Assembly (NCBI GenBank): GCA_910573745.1
Contig: CAJSYI010000006.1
Coordinates: 35,741-99,740 of the forward strand
Source: Muribaculaceae bacterium
GTDB lineage: Bacteria; Bacteroidota; Bacteroidia; Bacteroidales; Muribaculaceae
Reading direction: 5' to 3'
Length of the DNA stretch: 64,000 nt
Part shown: positions 16,396 through 24,500 of the stretch, one piece after another
Layout: each line of letters starts with the position of its first letter
Position numbering within the stretch: position 1 is the first letter of the stretch
Program-made: the position numbers and the translations under genes
The notes under the pieces: generated by a model
Told to the model about the DNA's origin: nothing
What the model saw: only the letters and a program-made list of their open reading frames with translations
Database searches by the model: none

Positions 16396-16893
16396 ATGAA
16401 AAATCGTAAACAAAGAGTTGAGCTCATATGCGACCTTATCCGGACCAATTGCATAGCCAGTCAGGATGAGTTGTCCGAGATGCTTGCCGAAAGGGGCTAC
16501 AAGGTAACTCAGGCCACGCTTTCCCGCGACCTGAAGATGCTCAAGACAACCAAAGTGTCTACAGACCGGGGTACGTATATGTATATCCTGCCAGACAGCA
16601 ACATGCTCAAGGACAAGCTTCTTTCCTCAGGTCAGATTGCCATGAACGCGAACTACCAGAGCGGTTTCGTGTCTCTCCAGCTTTCAGGCAATATGGCAGT
16701 GATCAAGACGCGCAACGGATATGCCGCAGGGCTTGCCTACGACATCGATATGAGCAATGTGCCGGAAATACTCGGCACTATTCCCGGCTCAGACACCATA
16801 TTTGCCGTCTTCCGTGAAGGCATAACCCATGACAAGGCGCGTGAGATTCTCAATCGTCTCTTGCCGCTTGAACAGAAAATACCGCAGTTCTGA
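16396..16893 (+). CDS. argR: Arginine repressor ArgR
   Basis: A 165-residue hexameric arginine-responsive transcription factor. The N-terminal winged helix (ELSEMLAERGYKVTQATLSRDLK, quoted here as its core GYKVTQATLSRDL) and the C-terminal oligomerisation domain with 'GTIPGSDTIFAVF' are both intact; the GTIxGxDT segment binds arginine. It stands alone behind its own promoter and is followed by a strong hairpin terminator. The next genes, an ArgC homologue and speA two genes on, fit an arginine-related neighbourhood. Confidence 0.94.
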   Translation: MKNRKQRVELICDLIRTNCIASQDELSEMLAERGYKVTQATLSRDLKMLKTTKVSTDRGTYMYILPDSNMLKDKLLSSGQIAMNANYQSGFVSLQLSGNMAVIKTRNGYAAGLAYDIDMSNVPEILGTIPGSDTIFAVFREGITHDKAREILNRLLPLEQKIPQF

Positions 16894-16938
16894 TGCCTCC
16901 CGATCCAAGCTATCACGTATTGCCGATAACCATAGAGA

Positions 16939-16988
16939 GACGGCAGCAATGGCTTAAGGCTATTGCTGTTGTCGCTCTTTTTTACTTT
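16939..16988 (+). terminator. Intrinsic terminator between argR and the ArgC-like gene
   Basis: A 15-bp stem (arms 16939-16953 and 16959-16973, three G-T pairs, five-base loop TTAAG) is followed by a T-rich tract CTCTTTTTTACTTT. The ATG of the ArgC-like gene is only a few bases further on, so the hairpin both ends argR and could serve as an attenuator for the downstream gene. Confidence 0.8.
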
Positions 16989-16995
16989 ACGAGCC

Positions 16996-17904
16996 ATGAT
17001 TAAAGCAGGAATTGCCGGAGCGGGGTCTTCCGTGGCCGGCGAGCTGATAAGGATTCTTGTCAACCATCCCGAAGTGGAACTGGTCCGGATGTGCGCCCCG
17101 GAATTTTCGGGCAGGGGAGTGTCTTCCGTCCACCACGGGCTTATCGGAGAGCTGGACAAGGATTTTTCCGACCACATCGTTCCAGAAGAACTTGATGTCC
17201 TTTTTCTTTGTGCCTCCCGTGACGAAAGCGTTTCTTTGACAGACCGTATCGATTCCCTTGGTCTGACAGATCTCAGGATTGTGGATCTCAGCGGTGGGGC
17301 ATACGGTAAGCCGGACTTCGTATGCGGTGTCTCCGAGATTTTCCGCAAACCGATGGTCCGTGGGACGAAACGTGCCTATATCCCTTCTGCGGCCGCTGCC
17401 GTTGCGCTGATCAGTCTGTATCCGTTGGCCGCCAACCTTCTTCTCAGCCAGGACATTGAGATAAAAGTGTCTGCGCCTGAAGGCATGGATATGACGGAAA
17501 GCAGTTTACAGACAGAGAGTGTGCTGCGTTCCGTTCAGAATTCTTTTTGCGGTGCGGTCAGGTTTTGCCATGCTCCGGACGGAGAGGACGATTCTCGGGG
17601 AATGCGGATTCGGTTCTCGCTTCCTGTCGCTATGCCGATTGAGGAGATAGTGAGGCTTTATGAAGGCATTTATGATGACCACAATTTCACTTATCTCTCT
17701 TCCCGAAGGCTTGACAAACGGGAAGCGGCAGGGACACACAAATGCTTGATTTCATTGATGATGCCTGAACCGGGAAGGTTTGAGGCGGATGCGGTGGCCG
17801 ATGCGCATATGCGTGGGGGCGCAGGCGACGCTGTGCATGCCATGAATCTGCTTTTCGGGCTTCACGAACGCACAGGCCTGACTCTTAAGGCTTCGCATTT
17901 CTGA
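16996..17904 (+). CDS. ArgC-like protein lacking the catalytic cysteine
   Basis: A 302-residue homologue of N-acetyl-gamma-glutamyl-phosphate reductase. Family features are plain: the NADP-binding start MIKAGIAGAGSSVAGELIRI, DVLFLCASRDES, RIVDLSGGAYG, and the conserved end RGGAGDAVHAMNLLFGL followed by TGL. In true ArgC the motif NPGC supplies the catalytic Cys; here the aligned segment reads 'YIPSAAAAVALISLYPLA', so the Cys is an Ala. The catalytic-His segment (HLVPMTRG in others) is also altered: a His occurs in FCHAP but its spacing to SRGM differs. It is probably a non-catalytic paralogue, placed after argR. A separate active argC would be expected elsewhere. Confidence 0.8.
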   Translation: MIKAGIAGAGSSVAGELIRILVNHPEVELVRMCAPEFSGRGVSSVHHGLIGELDKDFSDHIVPEELDVLFLCASRDESVSLTDRIDSLGLTDLRIVDLSGGAYGKPDFVCGVSEIFRKPMVRGTKRAYIPSAAAAVALISLYPLAANLLLSQDIEIKVSAPEGMDMTESSLQTESVLRSVQNSFCGAVRFCHAPDGEDDSRGMRIRFSLPVAMPIEEIVRLYEGIYDDHNFTYLSSRRLDKREAAGTHKCLISLMMPEPGRFEADAVADAHMRGGAGDAVHAMNLLFGLHERTGLTLKASHF

Positions 17905-17957
17905 AGTGTTGACTTAGAGTGTGTTTTCAACAGTTTAAAACCTAAAATTGACAAACG

Positions 17958-18281
17958 ATGTCGGTAAACAAAGTGATACTTCTCGGCCACGTAGGCGGCG
18001 ACCCGGAACTCCGTTTCCCGGAGAAGGATGTGGCGGTTGCCTATTTTTCTTTGGCCACCAACGAACGCTACGGCTCTTCTCAGACGGAAATCACCGAATG
18101 GCACAATATAGTCGTTACGGGGCAGAACGCGCGGCTTGCGGAGCGTTATATCCGCAAAGGGACGCGACTGTATCTGGAAGGGAGGCTTCGCACGCGCGAA
18201 TACACCGACCGTTTCAAGATAGCACGCAAACGCACAGAGATATTCGCTGATTTTCTGGAAATCGTGGGCCGTGCCCAATGA
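17958..18281 (+). CDS. Short single-stranded DNA-binding (SSB-like) protein
   Basis: A 107-residue OB-fold protein. MSVNKVILLGHVGGDPELRF, 'EWHNIVVTGQNARLAERYI' and RKGTRLYLEGRLRTREYTD match the SSB core. It stops right after the OB fold: there is no Gly/Pro-rich linker and no acidic C-terminal tip (DDxPF) with which housekeeping SSB recruits partners. It is therefore an accessory SSB rather than the main replication protein. It sits between the ArgC-like gene and speA, separated by about 50 and 100 bases. Confidence 0.85.
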   Translation: MSVNKVILLGHVGGDPELRFPEKDVAVAYFSLATNERYGSSQTEITEWHNIVVTGQNARLAERYIRKGTRLYLEGRLRTREYTDRFKIARKRTEIFADFLEIVGRAQ

Positions 18282-18384
18282 CTTGCGGAAATCACTTCGT
18301 TTTATCTGTAAATCAGATTTTACCATCTGTTTATTTACAAACCAACCTATATAATAAACCAGATTATAACCCAGACAACAAGAT

Positions 18385-20283
18385 ATGAGAAAATGGAGAA
18401 TTGAGGATTCCTCTGAGCTTTACAACATCTCCGGATGGGGATTGAAGTATTTCTCGGTCAACGAACGTGGACACGTGCAGGTTACCCCTCGTGAAGGATG
18501 CGTTCCGATCGACATCCGCGACATAATGGATGAGCTTAAGCTGCGCGACGTCTCCGCTCCGTTGCTGCTCCGTTTCCCCGATATACTCGACGACCGCATC
18601 CGCAAGATTTCCGGTTGCTTCCGCATGGCTGCGGAGGAATACGACTACAAGGGACAGAACTTCGTGGTCTATCCGATCAAGGTCAACCAGATGCGTCAGG
18701 TGGTTGAGGAGATAGTCAGCCACGGCAACAAGTACAACATCGGCCTTGAGGCCGGATCGAAGCCTGAGCTGCATGCCGTGCTTGCGGTCAACACGCACGA
18801 GAACTCCATCATAGTCTGCAACGGCTACAAGGACGAGGACTACGTGGAGCTTGCCCTGCTTGCCCAGAAGATGGGCCGGCGAATATTCATAGTCGTGGAG
18901 AAGCTCAACGAGCTTAAGCTGATAGCCGATGTGAGCAAGCGTCTCAATCTGCGTCCTAACATCGGAGTCCGCATAAAGCTGACCTCTTCCGGAAGCGGAA
19001 AATGGGAGGAATCGGGTGGCGATGTCAGCAAGTTCGGCCTCAACTCCTCCGAACTGCTCGACGCGCTCGACTATCTGCAGAAGGTGAAGATGGCCGACTG
19101 CCTGAAGTTCATACATTTCCATATCGGAAGCCAGATCACCAAGATACGCCGCATAAAGAATGCTCTGCGCGAGGCGATGCAGTTCTACGTCCAGCTTTCC
19201 AAGATGGGATATGCCATCGAGTTCGTTGACATAGGTGGCGGTCTCGGTGTGGACTACGACGGGACACGTTCGTCGATGGGCGAGAATTCGATGAACTATT
19301 CCATTCAGGAATATGTCAACGACTCTGTGTCGGCCCTTGTGGACGTATGTGTGAAGAACAACCTCCCGCAGCCCAACATAATCACTGAAAGCGGCAGGTC
19401 TCTGACCGCCCACCATTCGGTATTGATAATCGATGTGCTTGAGACCACGCAGCTTCCACAATGGAACGACAACGATGAGATTGGAGAGAATGCCCATGAG
19501 CTTGCGCGTGAGCTATACGACATCTGGGACAAAATCAACCCTTCACGTGTGTTTGAAGACTGGCATGACGCTTTGCAGATACGCGAGGAGGCATTGGAAC
19601 GCTTTTCGCTCGGACTGCTCGACCTTACCACCCGCGCCCAGATAGAGAAGCTTTTCTGGAGCGTCGCCAGAGACGTCAACGATATGACCCGCTCCATGAA
19701 GCATCCGCCGGAAGAGCTGCGCAAGGTGGCACGGATGCTTCCCGAGAAGTATTTCTGCAATTTCTCGCTGTTCCAGTCGTTGCCGGATTCGTGGGCGATA
19801 GACCAGATGTTCCCCATCATGCCGATCGCACGCCTTGACGAGAAGCCGACGCGCAACGCCACGCTTCAGGACGTAACGTGCGACAGCGACGGCAAGATTT
19901 CCAACTTCGTGTCGCCGCAAGGGGCTTCGCATTCTCTTCCGGTGCATACGGTGAAGCACGGCGAACATTATTACATCGGTGTCTTCCTCGTAGGCGCATA
20001 TCAGGAGATACTCGGCGACCTTCACAACCTTTTCGGCGACACGGCGGCGGTTCACATATCGCTCACCAAGGACGGCTACGAAATAGAACAGGTGGTTGAC
20101 GGAGAACCGGTGGCCGATGTGCTCGAATATGTGGAATACAGTCCTAAGAAGCTCGTGCGCAACCTTGAGGCATGGGTGTCGGCTTCGATGAAGCGCGGCG
20201 CGATCACTCCCGAAGAGGGCCGCCAGTTCCTCAACAACTACCGTTCCGGCCTCTACGGAATCACTTATCTGGAGCGGGACTGA
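18385..20283 (+). CDS. speA: Biosynthetic arginine decarboxylase
   Basis: A PLP enzyme that turns arginine into agmatine, the first step of the agmatine route to polyamines. It is 632 residues long, as expected for the alanine-racemase-fold SpeA family. The PLP lysine lies in FVVYPIKVNQMRQVV (about residue 98); the phosphate-binding 'FVDIGGGLGVDYDG' (about 280) and the second-subunit Cys region near residue 500 (LQDVTCDSDGKI) are intact. Its stop codon overlaps the truA start (TGATG). Position three genes after argR suggests arginine-linked control, though a direct operator for speA is not obvious. Confidence 0.95.
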   Translation: MRKWRIEDSSELYNISGWGLKYFSVNERGHVQVTPREGCVPIDIRDIMDELKLRDVSAPLLLRFPDILDDRIRKISGCFRMAAEEYDYKGQNFVVYPIKVNQMRQVVEEIVSHGNKYNIGLEAGSKPELHAVLAVNTHENSIIVCNGYKDEDYVELALLAQKMGRRIFIVVEKLNELKLIADVSKRLNLRPNIGVRIKLTSSGSGKWEESGGDVSKFGLNSSELLDALDYLQKVKMADCLKFIHFHIGSQITKIRRIKNALREAMQFYVQLSKMGYAIEFVDIGGGLGVDYDGTRSSMGENSMNYSIQEYVNDSVSALVDVCVKNNLPQPNIITESGRSLTAHHSVLIIDVLETTQLPQWNDNDEIGENAHELARELYDIWDKINPSRVFEDWHDALQIREEALERFSLGLLDLTTRAQIEKLFWSVARDVNDMTRSMKHPPEELRKVARMLPEKYFCNFSLFQSLPDSWAIDQMFPIMPIARLDEKPTRNATLQDVTCDSDGKISNFVSPQGASHSLPVHTVKHGEHYYIGVFLVGAYQEILGDLHNLFGDTAAVHISLTKDGYEIEQVVDGEPVADVLEYVEYSPKKLVRNLEAWVSASMKRGAITPEEGRQFLNNYRSGLYGITYLERD

Positions 20284-21050
20284 TGCGTTGCTTCCTGCAT
20301 CTATCTTACCGCGGAGAACCGTTCCATGGATGGCAGAGGCAGCCCAATGCCGTCAGCGTCCAACAGACGGTGGAGGAGGCGTTGCAGACCGTGCTGCGCG
20401 TGCCTGTCCCGATTGTCGGGGCGGGACGTACGGACACCGGTGTGAACGCACGGTGCATGTATGCCCATTTCGACCTGCCTGAGATTGAGAATCCGGAATC
20501 GAGAATCCGGAATTCTATTCAAGGGCTTAACAGGCTTTGCGGGCGCGACATATCAATACACCGGATAATCCCGGTGGCAGATGACGCTCATGCGCGTTTC
20601 GATGCTGTGCAGCGCACGTACAAGTATTTCGTTACCACCGGGAAGTCGGCGTTCCTGCATCCTTTGTCGTGGCATTCACCGTCGCCTCTCGATGTTGACG
20701 CGATGAACGATGCTGCCGCCACGCTTCTGCAAGACACGGACTTCACGTCGTTCGCTAAACTGCATTCCGACGCTAAGACCAACGTTTGCGATGTGCGGGA
20801 GGCACGGTGGGAGCGTACGGCCTGCAATCTCACCGGGGAGGAAATGCTCGTGTTCACCATTTCCGCCGACCGTTTCCTGCGCAATATGGTACGCGCTGTG
20901 GTAGGCACGCTCGTGGAGGTAGGGCGCGGCAAGATGTCGCTGCTCGGGTTTCGCGATGTGGTGGAGGCCCGCGACCGTTGTTCTGCGGGAACCTCTATGC
21001 CTCCGCAGGCGTTGACCCTGTGGGATGTTCGCTATCCTTATATAGATTGA
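20283..21050 (+). CDS. truA: tRNA pseudouridine(38-40) synthase
   Basis: Isomerises uridines 38-40 in the tRNA anticodon stem. The 255-residue protein has the catalytic Asp in GAGRTDTGVNAR (about residue 50), 'FDAVQRTYKYFV' and FLRNMVRAVVGTLVEVG near the C-terminus, all TruA landmarks. The ATG shares one base with the speA stop, and ligA starts 3 bases downstream, so it is co-transcribed with both. Confidence 0.95.
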   Translation: MRCFLHLSYRGEPFHGWQRQPNAVSVQQTVEEALQTVLRVPVPIVGAGRTDTGVNARCMYAHFDLPEIENPESRIRNSIQGLNRLCGRDISIHRIIPVADDAHARFDAVQRTYKYFVTTGKSAFLHPLSWHSPSPLDVDAMNDAAATLLQDTDFTSFAKLHSDAKTNVCDVREARWERTACNLTGEEMLVFTISADRFLRNMVRAVVGTLVEVGRGKMSLLGFRDVVEARDRCSAGTSMPPQALTLWDVRYPYID

Positions 21051-21053
21051 GAA

Positions 21054-23054
21054 ATGGATTACACTGACAGAATAAACAGGCTCAGGGAAGAGCTTAACCG
21101 ACATAACCACAATTATTATGTGCTGAACGCTCCGGAAATCTCCGACAAGGATTTCGATATGCTCATGAAGGAGCTTGAGGCTCTTGAAAAGGAGCATCCG
21201 GAGGCTTACGATCCGCTTTCACCGACGCAGAGGGTAGGCTCGGATCTTACCAAAGGTTTTGAGCATGTGGTGCATGCGCGTCCGATGATGTCGCTTTCCA
21301 ATTCCTATTCGGCGGAAGAGGTGGGCGAATGGTTCGACCGCGTGTCGCGTCAGCTCGGCGGCGAGGATTTCACCGTGGTGGGTGAGATGAAGTTTGACGG
21401 CACGTCGATTTCTCTTACATACCGCGACGGCAGGCTTGTCCGTGCCGTAACGCGTGGGGACGGAACCCAAGGTGATGACGTTACGGCCAATGTCAAGACC
21501 ATACGAAGCATCCCGCTGCAGCTTGCGTCCGGTTCATGGCCTGAGGAATTCGAGATTCGAGGTGAGATTCTGATGCCGTGGGAGGTTTTCGAGCAGCTGA
21601 ATGCCGAGCGAGCCTGCAACGAGGAGCCGCTTTTCGCCAATCCGCGCAATGCCGCTTCAGGCACGCTGAAGATGCAGGATCCGCGCGAGGTGGCTCGCCG
21701 CCGTCTCGACGCGAGGTTTTATTATCTCCTTTCGGACGATATGCCTTCAGAAAGCCATTTCGATTGCATGGAGGCCGCCCGTAACTGGGGCTTCAAGGTG
21801 TCGTCGGCCATGCAGCGGCTTCATTCCCTTGAGGAGGTGGAGCGTTACATCGCTTTTTGGGACGAGGAACGCAGGAAGCTGCCTGTGGCCACCGACGGTC
21901 TTGTGTTCAAGGTCGATTCGCTGAGGCAACAGCTCAACCTCGGTTATACGGCCAAGTCGCCGCGTTGGGCCATAGCCTACAAGTTCAATCCTGAAAGAGC
22001 CTGCACGCAGCTGAGGTTCGTGTCGTTTGAAACGGGGAGGATGGGTATAGTTACGCCTGTCGCCAATCTTGAACCGGTGCTTCTGTCGGGGACGGTGGTC
22101 AAGCGTGCATCGCTCCATAACGATGACATAATCCGTGAACTCGGCATTCATCAGTCAGACTGGCTGTATGTGGAGAAAGGCGGCGAGATTATCCCGAAAA
22201 TCACTGGAGTGGAGATTTCCAGGCGTATGCCGGAGGCTGAGCCGGTTAGGTTTGTGAGCCATTGTCCTGAATGCGGCACTCCGCTCGTGCGTGTGGAAGG
22301 GGAAGCTGCGTGGCGTTGTCCCAATGCATACGGATGCCGTCCGCAGATTACTGGCAAGATAGAGCATTTCTGCGCCCGCAGGATGATGGACATAGACGGG
22401 ATAGGCGAGGAGACCGCAGAGCTTCTGTTCGCGAGCGGTCTTGTAAGCGGCATCGCCGACCTGTATGACCTCGATGAGGAGAAACTTGCGCGGCTCGACC
22501 GGGTTGGTGAGAAGACCGCATTGCGGATAATCAAGGGCGTCGAGGCCTCGAAGAAGGTGCCTTTCGAGCGCGTGGTGTATGCGTTGTCGATTCCTAATGT
22601 CGGAGAGACCACTGCAAAGCGGCTTGCTTCGTCGGTGAAGAGCATGGACCGTATGGTGGAGATGAGCGTGGAGGAACTGACCGCGGTTCCGGATGTCGGC
22701 CCTGTAATAGCGCAGTGCATCTACGATTATCTGCGCGACCCTGTCTGTGCAGACAACATCGCACGTTTGAGCCGGGCCGGAGTGCAGATGCAGCTTTCGC
22801 CTGACAGGATGGAGCCTAAAGGTGATGCCTTGGCTGGAAAGACAATAGTCATTTCCGGGACTTTCGCGCGCCATTCCCGCGATGAATACAAGGAAATGAT
22901 AGAGGCCAACGGCGGCAAGAACTCCGGCAGCATCTCCAAGAAGACGAGCTTCGTGCTTGCCGGTGAAAATATGGGGCCTGCCAAACTGGAGAAGTGTCGG
23001 TCGCTCGGCGTTCCCATCCTCAATGAAGAGGAATTTTTGGCTATGGTTTTATAG
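21054..23054 (+). CDS. ligA: NAD-dependent DNA ligase
   Basis: Seals nicks during replication and repair using NAD. The 666-residue protein has all domains: the Ia segment (LNRHNHNYYVLNAPEISD), the adenylated Lys in GEMKFDGTSISLTYRDG (about residue 115), OB fold, Cys4 zinc finger (CPECGTPLVRVEG...WRCPNAYGC), helix-hairpin-helix repeats and a C-terminal BRCT (KTIVISGTFARHSRDEYKE). It is the last gene of the speA-truA-ligA run and is followed by a nested inverted repeat shared with a convergent gene. Confidence 0.97.
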   Translation: MDYTDRINRLREELNRHNHNYYVLNAPEISDKDFDMLMKELEALEKEHPEAYDPLSPTQRVGSDLTKGFEHVVHARPMMSLSNSYSAEEVGEWFDRVSRQLGGEDFTVVGEMKFDGTSISLTYRDGRLVRAVTRGDGTQGDDVTANVKTIRSIPLQLASGSWPEEFEIRGEILMPWEVFEQLNAERACNEEPLFANPRNAASGTLKMQDPREVARRRLDARFYYLLSDDMPSESHFDCMEAARNWGFKVSSAMQRLHSLEEVERYIAFWDEERRKLPVATDGLVFKVDSLRQQLNLGYTAKSPRWAIAYKFNPERACTQLRFVSFETGRMGIVTPVANLEPVLLSGTVVKRASLHNDDIIRELGIHQSDWLYVEKGGEIIPKITGVEISRRMPEAEPVRFVSHCPECGTPLVRVEGEAAWRCPNAYGCRPQITGKIEHFCARRMMDIDGIGEETAELLFASGLVSGIADLYDLDEEKLARLDRVGEKTALRIIKGVEASKKVPFERVVYALSIPNVGETTAKRLASSVKSMDRMVEMSVEELTAVPDVGPVIAQCIYDYLRDPVCADNIARLSRAGVQMQLSPDRMEPKGDALAGKTIVISGTFARHSRDEYKEMIEANGGKNSGSISKKTSFVLAGENMGPAKLEKCRSLGVPILNEEEFLAMVL

Positions 23055-23059
23055 GCTGT

Positions 23060-23107
23060 CCCGTTAACCGGTTATTCTGCAAGTCCGCAGAATGATCCGT
23101 TGACGGG
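23060..23107. terminator. Nested inverted repeat between convergent ligA and hydrolase genes
   Basis: CCCGTTAAC...GTTGACGGG (one G-T pair) encloses a second stem ATTCTGC-AAGTCC-GCAGAAT (23074-23093). There is no long T-tract, but the position between two convergent genes fits a bidirectional terminator. Confidence 0.5.
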
Positions 23108-23117
23108 TGCGTATGAA

Positions 23118-24191
23118 TCAGTGGGCGCGTATGAAGCGGAAGATTGTGTCGTAGGCGGATTCGCGTGATGCAGGTTCGCTCAGAATCAGGTCGTGCATGC
23201 CGTCAGTGATTGTTGACACCTGGCGTGTGGACTTCTGTCCGAGCTTCATCCCGCGTTTCTGTAGTTCATGCGGGTTGAGCACCGCATCCCCTTTCTGAAA
23301 CTCCGGAGTCCAGCCGCATCCTTCCACGCGCCGGCTGCTGTGCATCACAAGAACAGGGACTGTGATATGTTCCGCTTTCTTCATGAGGTCGCTTTGGGCG
23401 CGGTCTATGGAATGCAGCCATCCTGCGGTTACAGGCGGCGAATATACCATTTTCCATACAGTGTCATATTCCCATTGGCCGTGGTGGTTTTTAAGCAAGG
23501 AATATGCGTAGCCGTCGCATCGGCTCTGTTTTATCTTTGCCTCTGGAGCCAGCTGTCCGAGAAAACCGACCACAGGGATGGCCACATTCCGCATAAAGGC
23601 CGGAAAGTTCCATTCGAGGAAAGGTGAGTCGGTAACAACGCGTTTCACTCCGCACCGTGCGCCTTTCTCTGCTGCGAACAGGGCCACGGTGAGGCCTCCT
23701 GTGCTGTGGCCTGACAGCGTGATGTCGGTGTTGCCGTCGCGGCGCATCTGGGCCAAGGCGGAATCGATGTCGGCAAAGTACTCGCGCTGGTTGCGGACGT
23801 CGAAAGGATATTGCCATGGCTCAAGGCTGCGCCCGTAGCGGCGCAGATCCACTGCATAGAAGTTGAACCCCGAATCCACGAACCGTTCCCCCATCTCGCT
23901 TTGGAAGAAATAGTCGTTGAATCCGTGGACATACAGGTATGCCTTGCGGGATTTCTGCGGACAGAGCTTTCTGACTATGGTGGAGCGGCAGGGGCCGTCG
24001 AAGCTTTCCCCTTGGCTGACATAACGCGCCTCGTAGCCTTCGAGGATGTCGGGATGCCACGAGAAGTCGGTGGTGGGCGTCTTTGGCCCTTCGTATTTCT
24101 TCGTGTAGTCCCATCCTCCGAAGGCTGCCGAAGCCGCTATGGCAGCCATTAAAGTTATTGCAGCGGTTCTTAGAGGCTGTTTAAAAATCAT
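23118..24191 (-). CDS. Exported alpha/beta hydrolase (monoacylglycerol-lipase-like)
   Basis: A 357-residue serine hydrolase with a signal peptide (MIFKQPLRTAAITLMAAIAA). The nucleophile elbow is LSGHSTGGLTVALFA, the region 'YLYVHGFNDYFF' is the oxyanion strand, and TDGMHDLILSEP carries the catalytic His, as in Hydrolase_4/lysophospholipase proteins. The first seven codons, MIFKQPL, lie within the terminal inverted repeat of a MITE-like element, so the present start and N-terminus were supplied or altered by that insertion. The frame stays open further upstream into the element, but those codons are element sequence. The substrate is probably an acyl ester. Confidence 0.82.
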   Translation of the reverse strand: MIFKQPLRTAAITLMAAIAASAAFGGWDYTKKYEGPKTPTTDFSWHPDILEGYEARYVSQGESFDGPCRSTIVRKLCPQKSRKAYLYVHGFNDYFFQSEMGERFVDSGFNFYAVDLRRYGRSLEPWQYPFDVRNQREYFADIDSALAQMRRDGNTDITLSGHSTGGLTVALFAAEKGARCGVKRVVTDSPFLEWNFPAFMRNVAIPVVGFLGQLAPEAKIKQSRCDGYAYSLLKNHHGQWEYDTVWKMVYSPPVTAGWLHSIDRAQSDLMKKAEHITVPVLVMHSSRRVEGCGWTPEFQKGDAVLNPHELQKRGMKLGQKSTRQVSTITDGMHDLILSEPASRESAYDTIFRFIRAH

Positions 24192-24481
24192 TGTTAAACG
24201 CAGAGTGGTGGATTTTTTGTTAAGGCGCACTTTATGAGGAGGGAGCATATCGGGATATGCGACCGACGATTGAATGCGGATTAACGGAAAAGACACCATT
24301 CAGACTGAAACATCAAATTCTTTTAAAGAGGCTTTGTGGTAATGCCTGCCGCCATTCCGGAATCTTTGCGCGTCTTTATCCCTTCGGCTCAGTCCCATAG
24401 CCCGCCATGCTCCTTCGCTGAAGGGATAAATCCATCACAAATCTTCCGGCTCTGCGTCAACAAGCAGTTTTAAACAGCCTC
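24173..24481. mobile_element. MITE-like element with 14-bp terminal inverted repeats
   Basis: A 309-bp element bounded by GAGGCTGTTTAAAA (24173-24186) and its exact reverse TTTTAAACAGCCTC (24468-24481), flanked on both sides by TTA, a 3-bp target duplication. It has no transposase. Inside, TTTATCCCTTC (24375-24385) and GAAGGGATAAA (24420-24430) form a second long hairpin. The GAG-type ends and 3-bp duplication resemble IS5-superfamily MITEs, which is inference. It separates the DUF4301 gene from the hydrolase and provides the hydrolase start codon. It accounts for the whole gap 24192-24500. Confidence 0.75.
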
Positions 24482-24500
24482 TTAATGGTGTCATGTCCCG

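Noticed and set aside
18364..19497. Open frame of 377 codons antisense to speA
   Set aside because: Fully overlapped by speA and without family features.
24192..24299. N-terminal extension of the hydrolase into the MITE
   Set aside because: The extra 36 residues are encoded by element sequence and precede a normal signal peptide, so a start at 24191 is more likely.
24375..24430. Internal MITE hairpin as a rho-independent terminator
   Set aside because: The loop is long and no T-tract follows on either strand; it is better seen as internal structure of the element.
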